A stretch of DNA of 64,000 nucleotides from positions 1 through 64,000 of the forward strand of contig DASTUF010000112.1 of the NCBI GenBank assembly GCA_035759745.1, read 5' to 3'. Below the pieces are notes generated by a model. That model saw only the letters and a program-made list of their open reading frames with translations. It was not told the DNA's origin and did no database searches. Positions 8,146 to 16,353 of this stretch are shown piece after piece. A program made the translations under genes and the position numbers. This DNA is from CAMLHP01 sp035759745 (GTDB lineage Bacteria > Gemmatimonadota > Gemmatimonadetes > Gemmatimonadales > GWC2-71-9). The stretch's first letter is position 1. Each line of letters starts with the position of its first letter.

Positions 8146-8493
8146 TCAAGCGGCGCTGCCGCCCAGGTTCTCCTGGATGAACCGGGGGCTAAGGTGCACG
8201 TCTACCTGCACCAACGGCAGGTCGCCGATGGACTTGAACTCGTGTACCTCGCCGGCCTTGATGACCAGGATGTCGCCGGCGCCGGCCTCGAATTCCTCGC
8301 CATTTACTACATAGCGGCCTCGGCCCTCGCGAATGAACTGGATCTCATCGTAGGGATGGCGGTGGGGCCCGGGCCCTCGGCCGGGTGCGCCATTGAAGAG
8401 AAAGACCGAGATGCCAGTGTCACCCTGGTCGGCGCCGACGAAGTTGTGGGAGCTTCCCACCAGGGGCAGGTCCTGCTGACGAATTCGGTGCAT
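8146..8493 (-). CDS. Cupin-domain protein
   Basis: 115-residue single cupin_2 barrel. Motif 1 is seen as GPHRHPYDEIQFIREGRGRY (HxH...E) and motif 2 as GDILVIKAGEVHEF with its late His, so a metal site of His-His-Glu-His type is complete. Small stand-alone cupins bind divalent metals and act as dioxygenases, isomerases or sensors; the specific role is not readable. The gene lies 22 bp downstream of the ATP-grasp gene on the same strand and is probably co-transcribed. Confidence 0.85.
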   Translation of the reverse strand: MHRIRQQDLPLVGSSHNFVGADQGDTGISVFLFNGAPGRGPGPHRHPYDEIQFIREGRGRYVVNGEEFEAGAGDILVIKAGEVHEFKSIGDLPLVQVDVHLSPRFIQENLGGSAA

Positions 8494-8515
8494 GCCGGGA
8501 TTCAGTTGACAGTGG

Positions 8516-9400
8516 TCAAGGTTGCGCCAGCCGCGCCATCAGCGCATCAGCCATCCGCGATGCAGCCTGGGGTATGAGATCGAAGCTCAGCACCGGCTCG
8601 ATGAGCTCCAGCTCCATCACCACCAGCCGCCCATTCAAGCGAGCCAGGTCGAGCCGGGCATAGAGCAGCCCGGGAGGGAGCATCGAGTAGATCGCGTCGG
8701 CGGCGGCGAGGTCTGCGTTGGAAGCCTCGGCCAGCGCCAGGGTTCCGCCGTAGATCTCCTGCACCCGGTAGTCGCCCTCGGCGGGCAGTTTTCGCAGCGC
8801 GTGACTGAACGCGCCGTCGATATAGACGAACGACCATTCGCCTTCGGTGACGACGCTGTCGAGCAGCGGCTGCACCAGCAGGCCCGGTGCCAGTTCCTTC
8901 TCGACGTCGCGCACCGCAGCTCGGCGCACGCCCGACCCGCCCGCGCCGACCGCCGGCTTGAGCACTGCCTCCCCGGCGCCGAGTTTCTCGAGTGAACTGC
9001 GGATCGCGGCCGGCTCGTCGCGTCCTGCCTGCCAGGTGGGCACTGTCGGCATCCCCCGGTGCGCGATTTCCAGCAGGTAGCGCTTGTCGCTGTTCCAGCG
9101 CACCACTTCGAGCGGATTGAAGATCCGGCACCCGGCAGAGTCGATGGCGCTGAGGGTGTCGAGAAAGCCGTCCCGGTCATCGATGTAGTCGAAGGTGGCG
9201 CGAATGGCGGCGGCGTCGAAGTCCGCCCAGTGTGTGCCGTTGCCCTTCCACGCCAACTGTTCGGCGCGGGCGCCGCGAGCGTTGAGCTCGCGCACCAGGA
9301 GGGCCTCGTCGGCATACAGCGCCTCGGAATGGACCATGTCGGGAGTGACGTGGGAAGGAAGCTGGGCGCCCTGGAGCACGGCGATGCGGGGGTGATTCAA
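8516..9400 (-). CDS. ATP-grasp ligase (RimK/glutathione-synthetase-like)
   Basis: 294 residues. ATP-grasp fold of the RimK/prokaryotic glutathione-synthetase type, which joins a carboxylate to an amine through an acyl-phosphate. Visible landmarks are the ATP-binding lysine and loop in AVLKPAVGAGGSGVRR, the LVQPLLDSVVTEGEWSFVYIDG strand pair, and the Mg-binding VMELELIEPVLSF. The start proposed is TTG 9398-9400, whose TTGA overlaps the stop of the upstream gene and restores the first beta strand (HPRIAVLQG). The first ATG would be at about 9338. Substrates are unknown; cycloserine-type ATP-grasp enzymes are relatives by motif. Confidence 0.85.
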   Translation of the reverse strand: MNHPRIAVLQGAQLPSHVTPDMVHSEALYADEALLVRELNARGARAEQLAWKGNGTHWADFDAAAIRATFDYIDDRDGFLDTLSAIDSAGCRIFNPLEVVRWNSDKRYLLEIAHRGMPTVPTWQAGRDEPAAIRSSLEKLGAGEAVLKPAVGAGGSGVRRAAVRDVEKELAPGLLVQPLLDSVVTEGEWSFVYIDGAFSHALRKLPAEGDYRVQEIYGGTLALAEASNADLAAADAIYSMLPPGLLYARLDLARLNGRLVVMELELIEPVLSFDLIPQAASRMADALMARLAQP

Positions 9401-9843
9401 GGCCCCACGCTGCCATTGAGATCCACCAGTTCTCCATCCTTCAACTGAACGCCCAGGGTATGCTCCTCGTCCCACTGGGTTTCCATCCGGATCTCCACCG
9501 TGAACGCTCGGCGCTCGGGATCGATGTCTACATAGGTGACATGCAGGTAGCTCCACACGTCGCCCGGGTCGACCAGTTCATCGAGCGTTCCTTCCTCGCT
9601 GTAGGGCTCGTAGTGCTCGAACAGCGCGTCCGCCACCTGCGACTCCAGCGCGGCGTACTCTGTCGGCAGCGCCGCGGCCAGTTCCAGCGCGGCTGACGAC
9701 GGCGCCTTGCGGTCACCCGCCAGGTGCAACTCGACCTTGCCGTGAGGTGGAAGGTTGATGGCGCCGATCCAGTCGCCGTGCTTGCGGATGAACGTGCCCA
9801 GGCGGGCGTGGGTGAAGGGCTCTGATGCAAGGAAGGCAGCCAT
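9397..9843 (-). CDS. Conserved hypothetical, DUF6985-like
   Basis: 148 residues, no signal peptide and no membrane segment. The C-terminal part has alternating strands ending in VEIRMETQWDEEHTLGVQLKDGELVDLNG, which resembles the close of DUF6985-type proteins. This is recognition by pattern only. It is translationally coupled to the ATP-grasp gene through overlapping stop and TTG start, which suggests that the two products work together. Confidence 0.65.
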   Translation of the reverse strand: MAAFLASEPFTHARLGTFIRKHGDWIGAINLPPHGKVELHLAGDRKAPSSAALELAAALPTEYAALESQVADALFEHYEPYSEEGTLDELVDPGDVWSYLHVTYVDIDPERRAFTVEIRMETQWDEEHTLGVQLKDGELVDLNGSVGP

Positions 9844-9877
9844 GGCGGCCTCGGGGTTGGGGTCCGTTACCGTCAGT

Positions 9878-10318
9878 CTACTGCGCCGACCCGGAGCCTG
9901 CCAGCGCCTCGCATCGAGCCTTCAGTCCGCGGTTCTCATCGGCGATGGCCTTCCGGATTCCCAGCCACAGCACCGGCCACAAGAGGATCGTTAGCACACC
10001 GTGGGCGTCAACCCGCAACTCGTTCCGCGTGGCGCCCCCTTCGGGGATGACGTGGTGGCTCCCGACGAAATGGAGGCCGGGTCGGCGGGTCTCCCAGCTG
10101 AAACGTTCACCCGGCACGAACTCGGTGACGGTCCATGTCGCCTCAGGTTGGGTCGGCTGCTTGAGGAGGGCGACGCTGCCGAGTCCGAATGGACCGTTGT
10201 CCAGCCGACTCGCGGCGGTGACGGTCGACGTCCACTCCGGCCACCGTTCGATGTCCTGGCTGACGGACCAGACCAGCTCCGGCGGCGCTGCAATTGCGAT
10301 CGTGTTCTCAAGGCGCAT
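9878..10318 (-). CDS. SRPBCC-family (START-like) protein
   Basis: 146 residues with a polyketide-cyclase/START-like hydrophobic-pocket fold. The N-terminus NTIAIAAPPELVWSVSQDIERWPEW is characteristic, followed by strands with FVPGERFSWETRRPG and a C-terminal helix (LWLGIRKAIADENRGLKARCEAL). Such proteins bind lipophilic ligands or act as cyclases. Ligand unknown. It lies upstream of the DUF6985-like gene on the same strand with a 34-bp gap. Confidence 0.85.
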   Translation of the reverse strand: MRLENTIAIAAPPELVWSVSQDIERWPEWTSTVTAASRLDNGPFGLGSVALLKQPTQPEATWTVTEFVPGERFSWETRRPGLHFVGSHHVIPEGGATRNELRVDAHGVLTILLWPVLWLGIRKAIADENRGLKARCEALAGSGSAQ

Positions 10319-10335
10319 GAGGAACAGTCTACGCT

Positions 10336-10959
10336 CTAGCGCGGTCGAGCGGCAGGCTTCCGTTCGGGGACGATCGTCTCGCCCCGGGCGAGCATGTCCA
10401 CCAGCTGGGCGATCTTCCTGGCCCGGCCCGCGGGCGTCTTCATGTTGTTGGTGCGGAAGGCCAGTGCGAAGAGGTTGGTCTTGCCCAGGGTCTGGAACGT
10501 CTTCCTTGCGCGGGCGTTGGCCTCGATGGCGGCGCGCAGGTCGGCGGGCACGGTGTCCACGGTGGCGCTGCGGATCGGTGCGTAGGCCGCGTCCCAGCGG
10601 CCGTCCGCCTTGGCGGCGTCGACTTCCCGCTGGCCCTGCGGAGTCATGCGTCCGGCCGCTACCAGCCGGGCCACGTTCTCGCGATTCACCTGGCTCCAGG
10701 TACTCTTCGGCTTGCGGCGGCTGTACCGCTGCAGGTAGGACTCCTCGTCGTGGCTCTTCCGGATGGCATCGATCCAGCCCCAGCAGAGCGCCACATCGAG
10801 CGCTTCGGCGGGCGTCACCGTCTTCCTGCCAGTCCCCTTCTTGTAGATGCGGATCCAGATCTCGGACTCGCGCTCGTGGTTGGCACGGAGCCAGGTCTGG
10901 AACGCCTGCCAGGTGCGGAAGCTCTTGATCGTGCGGGGATCAGGGGTGACGGGTGGCAT
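10336..10959 (-). CDS. YdeI/OmpD-associated family protein
   Basis: 207 residues from ATG 10957-10959 (MPPVTPDPRTIKSFRTWQAF). The family signature is visible: W...NHERESEIWIRIYKKGTG, then ALDVALCWGWIDAIRKSHDEESYLQRYSRRKPKSTWSQVN, and a C-terminal basic tail. This family has been linked to bacteriocin tolerance and OmpD association in enterobacteria. Its biochemical function is not established, so the name is only a family label. Confidence 0.85.
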   Translation of the reverse strand: MPPVTPDPRTIKSFRTWQAFQTWLRANHERESEIWIRIYKKGTGRKTVTPAEALDVALCWGWIDAIRKSHDEESYLQRYSRRKPKSTWSQVNRENVARLVAAGRMTPQGQREVDAAKADGRWDAAYAPIRSATVDTVPADLRAAIEANARARKTFQTLGKTNLFALAFRTNNMKTPAGRARKIAQLVDMLARGETIVPERKPAARPR

Positions 10960-10987
10960 GGCGGAAATATATGGCTCGGCCGCGAGG

Positions 10988-11629
10988 CTATGGCTCGGTG
11001 ACGACAATCGTGAAAGCTGAGGTCACGCCCTCCGCCCTCGCTGAGATGGTGGCCTGGCCAGGCCCGACCCCCCAGACCCGCGCGAGACCGGAACTGAATC
11101 CGCTGCGAGGTGTGTACTCGATGGTCGCCATCGTCGAATCGCTGGATGTCCACGCGACCTGTCGCTGCAACGGGTTGCCCACACTGTCCAGAACCTCATA
11201 GTGGATATCGGTTGACTGACCCACAGCGATCGAGCTGGACGCCGGGGCAAGGTTCACGGCCGCAACAGAGGCGCGGTGAACCAGGATCGGAATGGTATCC
11301 GCCAGGGGACGTGCCGAATGCTGCGCTATGATCAGCCCGGTTGTCGCTTCCCATCCATGGACGGTCACCTCCCACGGCAGTGGGCGCAGAAATCCTGACG
11401 AAAACCCTACTGCGTTCGAGGGCGGATCGGACAGGAAGGACCAGTTTACCTGGCTGATCACCTGATATTCGGACAGGTTCGTGAACAGAGCGACCGTCGT
11501 GAACTGCCCTTCCACGAGCTCGATACGGCGCGGGGAGATCCGGAAGCTTGGCGCAGCCGCTGGAGCGGCAGCCTCATCACAACCTGCGATCAGTCCGACC
11601 AGGAGCGGGAGAATCCGCATAGGGCGCAT
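10988..11629 (-). CDS. Lipoprotein with bacterial Ig-like (BIG2-type) domain
   Basis: 213 residues. MRPMRILPLLVGLIAGCDE is a lipoprotein signal peptide with lipobox LIAGC. The middle region is strand-rich. The last 80 residues (SSIAVGQSTDIHYEVLDSVGNPL...VAWTSSDSTMATIEY...VWGVGPGQATISARAEG) match a BIG2-type Ig-like fold. Likely a surface-attached adhesive or structural protein; partner unknown. A start at the second Met (11620) is equally possible. Confidence 0.8.
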   Translation of the reverse strand: MRPMRILPLLVGLIAGCDEAAAPAAAPSFRISPRRIELVEGQFTTVALFTNLSEYQVISQVNWSFLSDPPSNAVGFSSGFLRPLPWEVTVHGWEATTGLIIAQHSARPLADTIPILVHRASVAAVNLAPASSSIAVGQSTDIHYEVLDSVGNPLQRQVAWTSSDSTMATIEYTPRSGFSSGLARVWGVGPGQATISARAEGVTSAFTIVVTEP

Positions 11630-11757
11630 AGGTTCCTCACAGCATGAGGGAGCAGCACGGTGGTCGCAGGGGCCTGCGAAGCGACGGCACCACCAAGCAA
11701 CGGACGAGGCATCAAGCAGGAGTCAAGGCAGGGTGGGGAGCTGACGGTATAGTCAAG

Positions 11758-11785
11758 AAAAAAGGCCGGCGCACCCGCGCCGGCC
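11758..11785 (-). terminator. Rho-independent terminator after tRNA-Gln
   Basis: On the minus strand: GGCCGGCGC-GGGT-GCGCCGGCC (9-bp perfect stem, 4-nt loop) directly followed by six T residues. It lies immediately 3' of tRNA-Gln and ends the tRNA transcript. Confidence 0.9.
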
Positions 11786-11786
11786 A

Positions 11787-11859
11787 TTGCCCCTCCTGGG
11801 CTCGAACCAGGACTCTCCTGATCCAGAGTCAGGCGTGTTGCCAGTTACACCAAGGGGCA
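11787..11859 (-). tRNA. tRNA-Gln (anticodon CTG)
   Basis: Minus-strand cloverleaf with acceptor TGCCCCT/AGGGGCA, anticodon arm CCTGA-CTCTGGA-TCAGG (anticodon CTG, codon CAG) and T-arm CCTGG-TTCGAGC-CCAGG. Discriminator base A; CCA is not encoded. It probably shares a transcript with tRNA-Ala, 17 bp upstream. Confidence 0.93.
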
Positions 11860-11876
11860 GAATCTCGAATTTTCAA

Positions 11877-11949
11877 TGGAGCTGAGGGGGATCGAACCCC
11901 TGACCTCTGCAGTGCGATTGCAGCGCTCTCCCAGCTGAGCTACAGCCCC
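11877..11949 (-). tRNA. tRNA-Ala (anticodon CGC)
   Basis: Minus-strand cloverleaf with acceptor GGGGCTG/CAGCTCC (one G-U), anticodon arm CTGCA-ATCGCAC-TGCAG (anticodon CGC, codon GCG) and T-arm around GGTTCGATC. CCA is not encoded. It forms a two-tRNA unit with tRNA-Gln. Confidence 0.93.
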
Positions 11950-11969
11950 AGAGAGGCACAAAGGTAGCC

Positions 11970-11999
11970 AGGGGCCGGACTTCGCGAAAGTTCCGGCCC
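11970..11999. terminator. GC-rich hairpin between tRNA-Ala and lipoprotein gene
   Basis: ggggccggactt (11970-11981) pairs with aagttccggcccc (11987-11999) with one bulge. It lies 3' of the minus-strand lipoprotein gene and just upstream of the tRNA pair. No T-run follows, so termination is only suggested by position. Confidence 0.5.
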
Positions 12000-12023
12000 C
12001 GAGGCACGCCCGTTCCCCGGCCC

Positions 12024-12620
12024 CTACTCCACCGGCACCATTAGATGGGCGTACGGACTGCCGGACCACATCACCCAGGCCCCGTTGCCCGCCGCGGTTG
12101 GCAGTCCAGCCAGCGCAGCCGGATCAGCTGGCACCAGCATCGTATGCGGCGGCTCGGTATTCCACTCGCCACCGGCCGGGGGCGCCATCATCGACGGGTC
12201 ATCGTTGCTTGCATCCGCCCCGCCCTGGAGCATGTACCCCACCCCGGCCTCGTCGGTCTCGAACGGCGCCTGCCGACTCCAGGCGTCGACCAGCCGGACC
12301 CACACCGAATCGAGGCACATCGGGTCGTTGACCGGGGTCAGCGGCAGGTCGGGCATGCAGGTCCAGCCATTGGTGCCCGCCCGCAGCTGGGTCATCGGCG
12401 CACCCGCGCTGTCCCCCCACGCCATGACGGTCGCATTCGCCGTGACCACGGAAGGCCCCGCGCTAATCGCATTCTGGATACTCCACTCCGGCGTGCCCTC
12501 CGCCGGCATGGTAGCCTCGGCCGCCATCTCGGATTCGCCCTCCGCAGCCTCGGGCGCTGGTCGCTGGCAGCCAAACAGGAGGAAAGGAACCACTGCCACT
12601 GCTGCGGGAAGCCGATACAT
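12024..12620 (-). CDS. Lipoprotein of unknown function
   Basis: 198 residues with a lipoprotein signal peptide, MYRLPAAVAVVPFLLFGCQ. A Glu/Ala/Pro-rich linker follows, then a compact domain with IQNAISAGPSVVTANATVMAW, GTNGWTCMPDLP, DPMCLDSVW, GVGYMLQGG and a C-terminal MWSGSPYAHLMVPV. Three Trp and two Cys suggest a folded periplasmic domain. The family is common-looking in environmental proteomes but I cannot name it. Confidence 0.75.
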   Translation of the reverse strand: MYRLPAAVAVVPFLLFGCQRPAPEAAEGESEMAAEATMPAEGTPEWSIQNAISAGPSVVTANATVMAWGDSAGAPMTQLRAGTNGWTCMPDLPLTPVNDPMCLDSVWVRLVDAWSRQAPFETDEAGVGYMLQGGADASNDDPSMMAPPAGGEWNTEPPHTMLVPADPAALAGLPTAAGNGAWVMWSGSPYAHLMVPVE

Positions 12621-12670
12621 AAAGATCCTCCTTCATGTCAAGGCTCGGACTGCGGAATAGAACTGGAACG

Positions 12671-13609
12671 TTAGAGCATATGCTCCGGTACATCGGTGCG
12701 GAACCCCACCTCCACCACCATCCCGTCCCGCGCCACCGACACTTCGGAAAATTCCTCCTGCGCCTCGGCCAGCAGCTCCGGCGCGTCCCGGGTGTACCGG
12801 GGGCTTATGTGGGTCAGCACCAGCTGGCGGACCCCTGCCTGCCGGGCCACCCGGGCCGCCTCCCGGGCGGTCGAGTGCCCGGTCTCCACCGCCCGCTCCT
12901 TCTCCTCATCGATGAACGTGGCCTCGTGCACCAGCAGGTCCGCCCCCCGGGAGGCCTCTACCAGCGCCGAGACCGGACGGGTGTCGCCCGAATAGACCAC
13001 GGTGCGCCCCGGCCGGGAGGGACCCACCAGCTCTTCCGGGCCCACCTCCCTGCCATCCTCCAGCCGGATCCGCTCGCCCCGGTGGATCTGGCCCCAGAGC
13101 GGTCCCTCCGGCACTCCCAGCTCCCGGGCGAGGTCGGGGTCGAAGCGCCCTTTCCGGATGTGTTCCACCAGGGCCCAGCCGATGGTGTCGGCCCGGTGCT
13201 CGGTGGGGAACGCCACCAGGTCATAGTCCTTCCGCTTGAGCACGTCGCCGGCGGCGACCTCGACGATCTCGACCGGGAACTTGTTGCGCTCGATCCCGAC
13301 GCCCAGCGCCGCACCGAGCACCCGCTTCGCCCCCTTCGGCCCGTGCAGTGTCAGCGGCGCGGTGCGGTCCAGCAGTCCCATGGTGCGCACCAGGCCGATG
13401 ACGCCCAGCATGTGGTCGGCGTGGAAATGGCTGAAAAAGATCTCGGTGAAGCTGAAGCCCACGCCGTAACGCATCATCTGGCGCTGGGTGCCCTCGCCGC
13501 AATCGAAGATCAGCGTCTCGCCCTCGCGCTGGATGGCGAGCGACGAAACGTTGCGGTGGACCGACGGCATCGCGGCGCCGGTGCCGAGGAAGGTGAGGGA
13601 GAGTGACAC
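12671..13609 (-). CDS. rnz: Ribonuclease Z (tRNA 3' endonuclease)
   Basis: 312 residues from GTG 13607-13609, which restores the first strand LSLTFLGTGAAMPSVHRN. The metallo-beta-lactamase zinc motif is HFHADH in IFFSHFHADHMLGVIGL. Later ligands are the Asp in VYSGDTRP and the His in LTHISPRY; GEGTQRQM is typical of the short RNase Z form. The enzyme removes 3' trailers from pre-tRNAs. This matters here because the two tRNAs in this window lack encoded CCA ends. An open frame extending upstream to 13759 runs into a repeat element and is not believed. Confidence 0.93.
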   Translation of the reverse strand: MSLSLTFLGTGAAMPSVHRNVSSLAIQREGETLIFDCGEGTQRQMMRYGVGFSFTEIFFSHFHADHMLGVIGLVRTMGLLDRTAPLTLHGPKGAKRVLGAALGVGIERNKFPVEIVEVAAGDVLKRKDYDLVAFPTEHRADTIGWALVEHIRKGRFDPDLARELGVPEGPLWGQIHRGERIRLEDGREVGPEELVGPSRPGRTVVYSGDTRPVSALVEASRGADLLVHEATFIDEEKERAVETGHSTAREAARVARQAGVRQLVLTHISPRYTRDAPELLAEAQEEFSEVSVARDGMVVEVGFRTDVPEHML

Positions 13610-13650
13610 GGTCAGCGGCTCGGCAGCTCCTGGCTCGTTGGCGTAGCGGG

Positions 13651-13851
13651 AACTGCAACCGCAGATTGCGCAGATTCCAGCTGCTGATTGTTCGTTGCCG
13701 AATCTGGCGACTGATTCCCGGGCCGAGTTGGCCGCAGGTGTTCTTGTGGGTTCTCCCACGAAAACAACCGAACCTCAGGCCGCCCGTAAGAGGAGGTCAG
13801 CCGACCTCAGGCAATCAGCAGTGCAAATCTGCGCAATCTGCGGTTGCAGTT
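13651..13851. repeat. Composite inverted element A (GCAGATT arms, GTGGG core)
   Basis: Left arm 13651-13690 and right arm 13812-13851 are near-perfect 40-nt inverted copies. Both are built from an 8-9-nt repeat (cgcagattg/cgcagattc). Inside, ttcttgtggg (13741-13750) and cccacgaaaa (13755-13764) form a short hairpin. No ORF of interest lies inside. The same plan recurs at 34832-34973 and 45933-46192. Confidence 0.75.
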
Positions 13852-13874
13852 GCAGTGCCAATCGCAGTCCAACC

Positions 13875-14783
13875 CTAGAACACCTGGACTTGAATCGGAA
13901 TCTTCCCCGGATTGGCCCGGATCGCCGCCATCAGCGAATCCAGCTGCGCGGTGGCCCGCACCATCCCGAAGTAGAGCGTGCTGTCGGACATGAACTTGCC
14001 CAGCGAGCCCTCGCCCCGGTTCATGCGGGCGAGCATCTGCTGCAGCTCGTCGCCGGTAGCGGCGAGTTTGGTGGACATCGCCTGCAGGCTCTGGGTGAGT
14101 GAATCGCTCCGGTCCAGCGCGGCCTTGAGCCCCGGGTTGCCCACGACGCCCTCGAGCTGAGTGGACAGCGTCCGGAACTCCGACAGCGTGCGGGTCAGCT
14201 CGGCCGACGGGCCGGTGTTGGGGTTGGCGTAGAGCGCCATGGTCTGCTGGGTGGCGGCCAGGGTCTGCTGCAGCGCCGTCATGGTCTTCTCCAGCGCCTC
14301 GGTCATCTCGGGCGACACCATCGCCTGGAAGCCCGACAGGACCGAGTCGGCCCGCGCTGCCAGGGGACCTACCACGTCGGTAATCCCCAGTTGCGACGTG
14401 CCCATGATGATCGCGTCGGGCGGCAGCGGCTCCGGATCGTCGCCCGGAACCAGCGCGATCGCGGCGTCGCCGGCGGCGAGACTGACCGTGAAAATCGAGG
14501 CCGCAGCATCCTTCTGCAGCGGGAGGTCGCGGGTGAGCGCCACTTCCACCAGCACCTCGCCCGGCTGCACGAAGTTGATCGACTGGACCTTGCCCATCTC
14601 CACGCCGGAGATGCGGACCGCCGATGCTTCCTTGAGGTTGCCGATGTTCTCGAACTGGATCCGCACCAGCTCGCCCGGGTTGAACGACTTGCCCCGGAGC
14701 CACATCGTCGCGGCGATGAAGAGGACGATGCCCAGCAGCACCAGCCCGCCCACCGAGATTTCCTTCTTGTAGTGCAGGTCCAT
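13875..14783 (-). CDS. mlaD: MlaD/MCE-domain phospholipid transport protein
   Basis: 302 residues. One N-terminal membrane helix (ISVGGLVLLGIVLFIAATMWL) is followed by the MCE fold (VRIQFENIGNLKEASAVRISGVEMGKVQSINF) and a long helical tail rich in Gln/Thr/Leu that would form a tunnel or barrel. It binds lipid and links the MlaE/MlaF transporter to the periplasm. It is the last gene of mlaE-mlaF-mlaD, 2 bp from mlaF. MlaA, B and C are not in the window. Confidence 0.9.
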   Translation of the reverse strand: MDLHYKKEISVGGLVLLGIVLFIAATMWLRGKSFNPGELVRIQFENIGNLKEASAVRISGVEMGKVQSINFVQPGEVLVEVALTRDLPLQKDAAASIFTVSLAAGDAAIALVPGDDPEPLPPDAIIMGTSQLGITDVVGPLAARADSVLSGFQAMVSPEMTEALEKTMTALQQTLAATQQTMALYANPNTGPSAELTRTLSEFRTLSTQLEGVVGNPGLKAALDRSDSLTQSLQAMSTKLAATGDELQQMLARMNRGEGSLGKFMSDSTLYFGMVRATAQLDSLMAAIRANPGKIPIQVQVF

Positions 14784-14785
14784 GG

Positions 14786-15541
14786 TCAGGCCTCGGGAAG
14801 CGTGGCGTCCTGGAAGTCGCGCTCGAGAAACTCCCGCACCTTGGGACTGTCCGAGGCGAGAAACTCCTGCTGCGTTCCCTGCATCACGATCTTCCCTTCG
14901 CTGAGCAGCGCCAGCCGGTCGGCCACCCGGAATGCGCCGCGGACGTCGTGGGTCACCATCACGCTGGTGACGCCCAGCTCCTTGTCGAGCTGCTTGACCA
15001 GGTCATCGATGATGTCGGCGTTCACGGGATCGAGCCCGGACGTCGGTTCGTCATAGAGCAGGTAGTCGGGCTCGCCCACGATGGCGCGGGCGATGCCCAC
15101 CCGCTTGCGCATGCCGCCCGACAGCTCGGCCGGGTACTTCTCGATCGTTTCCGGCGCGAGGTTCACCAGCCGGATACAGCGCGACACTGCTTCCCGGCTG
15201 TAGCCTATGTCGTCGAACTTCTCGGTGTCCGAGATGCCCAGCCGCACGTTCTCGAACACGTTCATCGAGTCGAAGAGCGCGCCGTTCTGGAACACGTAGC
15301 CAATGCGGTAGCGCAGCTGCCGCAAGTCGTTCCGCTTGAGTTTCGGCACGTCGAGCCCGTCCACCACCACGTTGCCGCGGTCGGGCTTGATCAGCCCGAT
15401 GATGTGCTTGAGCAGGACGCTCTTCCCGGTGCCCGACGGACCCAGCAGCGCCACGGTCTCGCCGTCCGCCACCGTGAAGTCCACCCCGTCCAGCACCACC
15501 TGCTCGCCGAACCGCTTGGCGACATCCCGAAGCTCGATCAC
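14786..15541 (-). CDS. mlaF: ABC transporter ATPase, MlaF type
   Basis: 251 residues from GTG 15539-15541, whose GTGA overlaps the stop of mlaE. The longer upstream frame is an artefact of reading mlaE out of frame. Walker A is GPSGTGKS, the signature is LSGGMRKRVGIARAI, Walker B is YLLYDEPTSGLDP, and the switch His is in VTHD. LSGGM and the GMNVFENV-like Q-loop region are typical of the MlaF/Ttg2A group. It drives lipid transport between the membranes by ATP hydrolysis. Confidence 0.93.
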   Translation of the reverse strand: MIELRDVAKRFGEQVVLDGVDFTVADGETVALLGPSGTGKSVLLKHIIGLIKPDRGNVVVDGLDVPKLKRNDLRQLRYRIGYVFQNGALFDSMNVFENVRLGISDTEKFDDIGYSREAVSRCIRLVNLAPETIEKYPAELSGGMRKRVGIARAIVGEPDYLLYDEPTSGLDPVNADIIDDLVKQLDKELGVTSVMVTHDVRGAFRVADRLALLSEGKIVMQGTQQEFLASDSPKVREFLERDFQDATLPEA

Positions 15542-16332
15542 ACCGTGAGCAGCAGCTGCGCCAGCAGGGTATCGAGCAGCAGGATCAGCACCGAGGCGCT
15601 CACCACCGCACCGGTGGTGGAGCGGCCCACACCTTCGGCCCCCTGGCCGGTATTGAAGCCCATGTAGCAGGGGATGAAAGTGATGGCGCCAGCAAAGAAG
15701 AAGGCCTTGATGAGCGAATAGTAGGCATCGAACGGGCGATAGTATGCCTGCGCGCCGTAGGCAAAGTCGGCATTGGTGAGCGGCATGACCTGCCGCGCGG
15801 AGAACCAGCCCATCGCCACGCCGATCACATCGGCGAAGATCACCAGGACCGGCACCATGATCAGCCCCGCCACCACCCGTGGCACCAGCAGATGCGATGC
15901 CGGCGACCGGCCCAGGCTCTCCAGCGCGTCTATCTGCTCGGTGACCCGCATGGTGCCTATTTCGGCGGCGTAACGCGCCCCGATCCGGCCGGCGAGGATG
16001 AGTCCCGTGAGCACCGGCCCCAGCTCGAGGACGATCGACTGGGTGACGAGGGTGCCCACCACGAACCACGGAAGGTTGCCCTGGAACTGGTAGCCGGCCT
16101 GGAGCGCCGTCACCGCCCCGGCGAACGCGCTCACCAGCAGCACGATGAACAGGCTGCCGATGCCGATGTTCCAGGCCTCATCGAACGCCCGGGGCACCCA
16201 GATGCGTGGTTCCTTGAGGCCCCGGAAGAACTCCACCACCAGCATGCTCAAGCGTCCCACGTGCGCCAGAGCGCCGAGGACAACCCGACCGATGGATCGG
16301 CGGAGATTGAAGCGCTGGGGGGGAGGAGGCAT
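15538..16332 (-). CDS. mlaE: MlaE-family ABC permease
   Basis: 264 residues with five to six hydrophobic helices and the family blocks ALQAGYQF, LGPVLTGLILAGRIGARYAAEIGTMRVTEQIDAL and GFNTGQGAEGVGRSTTGAVV. It forms the transmembrane part of the lipid transporter with mlaF and mlaD downstream. The gene starts 21 bp from the mutY start on the other strand, so both promoters must sit in a very short shared region or inside the opposite gene. Confidence 0.92.
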   Translation of the reverse strand: MPPPPQRFNLRRSIGRVVLGALAHVGRLSMLVVEFFRGLKEPRIWVPRAFDEAWNIGIGSLFIVLLVSAFAGAVTALQAGYQFQGNLPWFVVGTLVTQSIVLELGPVLTGLILAGRIGARYAAEIGTMRVTEQIDALESLGRSPASHLLVPRVVAGLIMVPVLVIFADVIGVAMGWFSARQVMPLTNADFAYGAQAYYRPFDAYYSLIKAFFFAGAITFIPCYMGFNTGQGAEGVGRSTTGAVVSASVLILLLDTLLAQLLLTV

Positions 16333-16353
16333 GCGGTAGTATCTTGCCCCACC

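Noticed and set aside
13610..13759. N-terminal extension of ribonuclease Z
   Set aside because: It translates part of a repeat element; the family starts at the strand following GTG 13609.
15542..16069. N-terminal extension of the MlaF ATPase
   Set aside because: The extension is the mlaE gene read out of frame; the GTG at 15541 fits the ABC ATPase start and the gene overlap.
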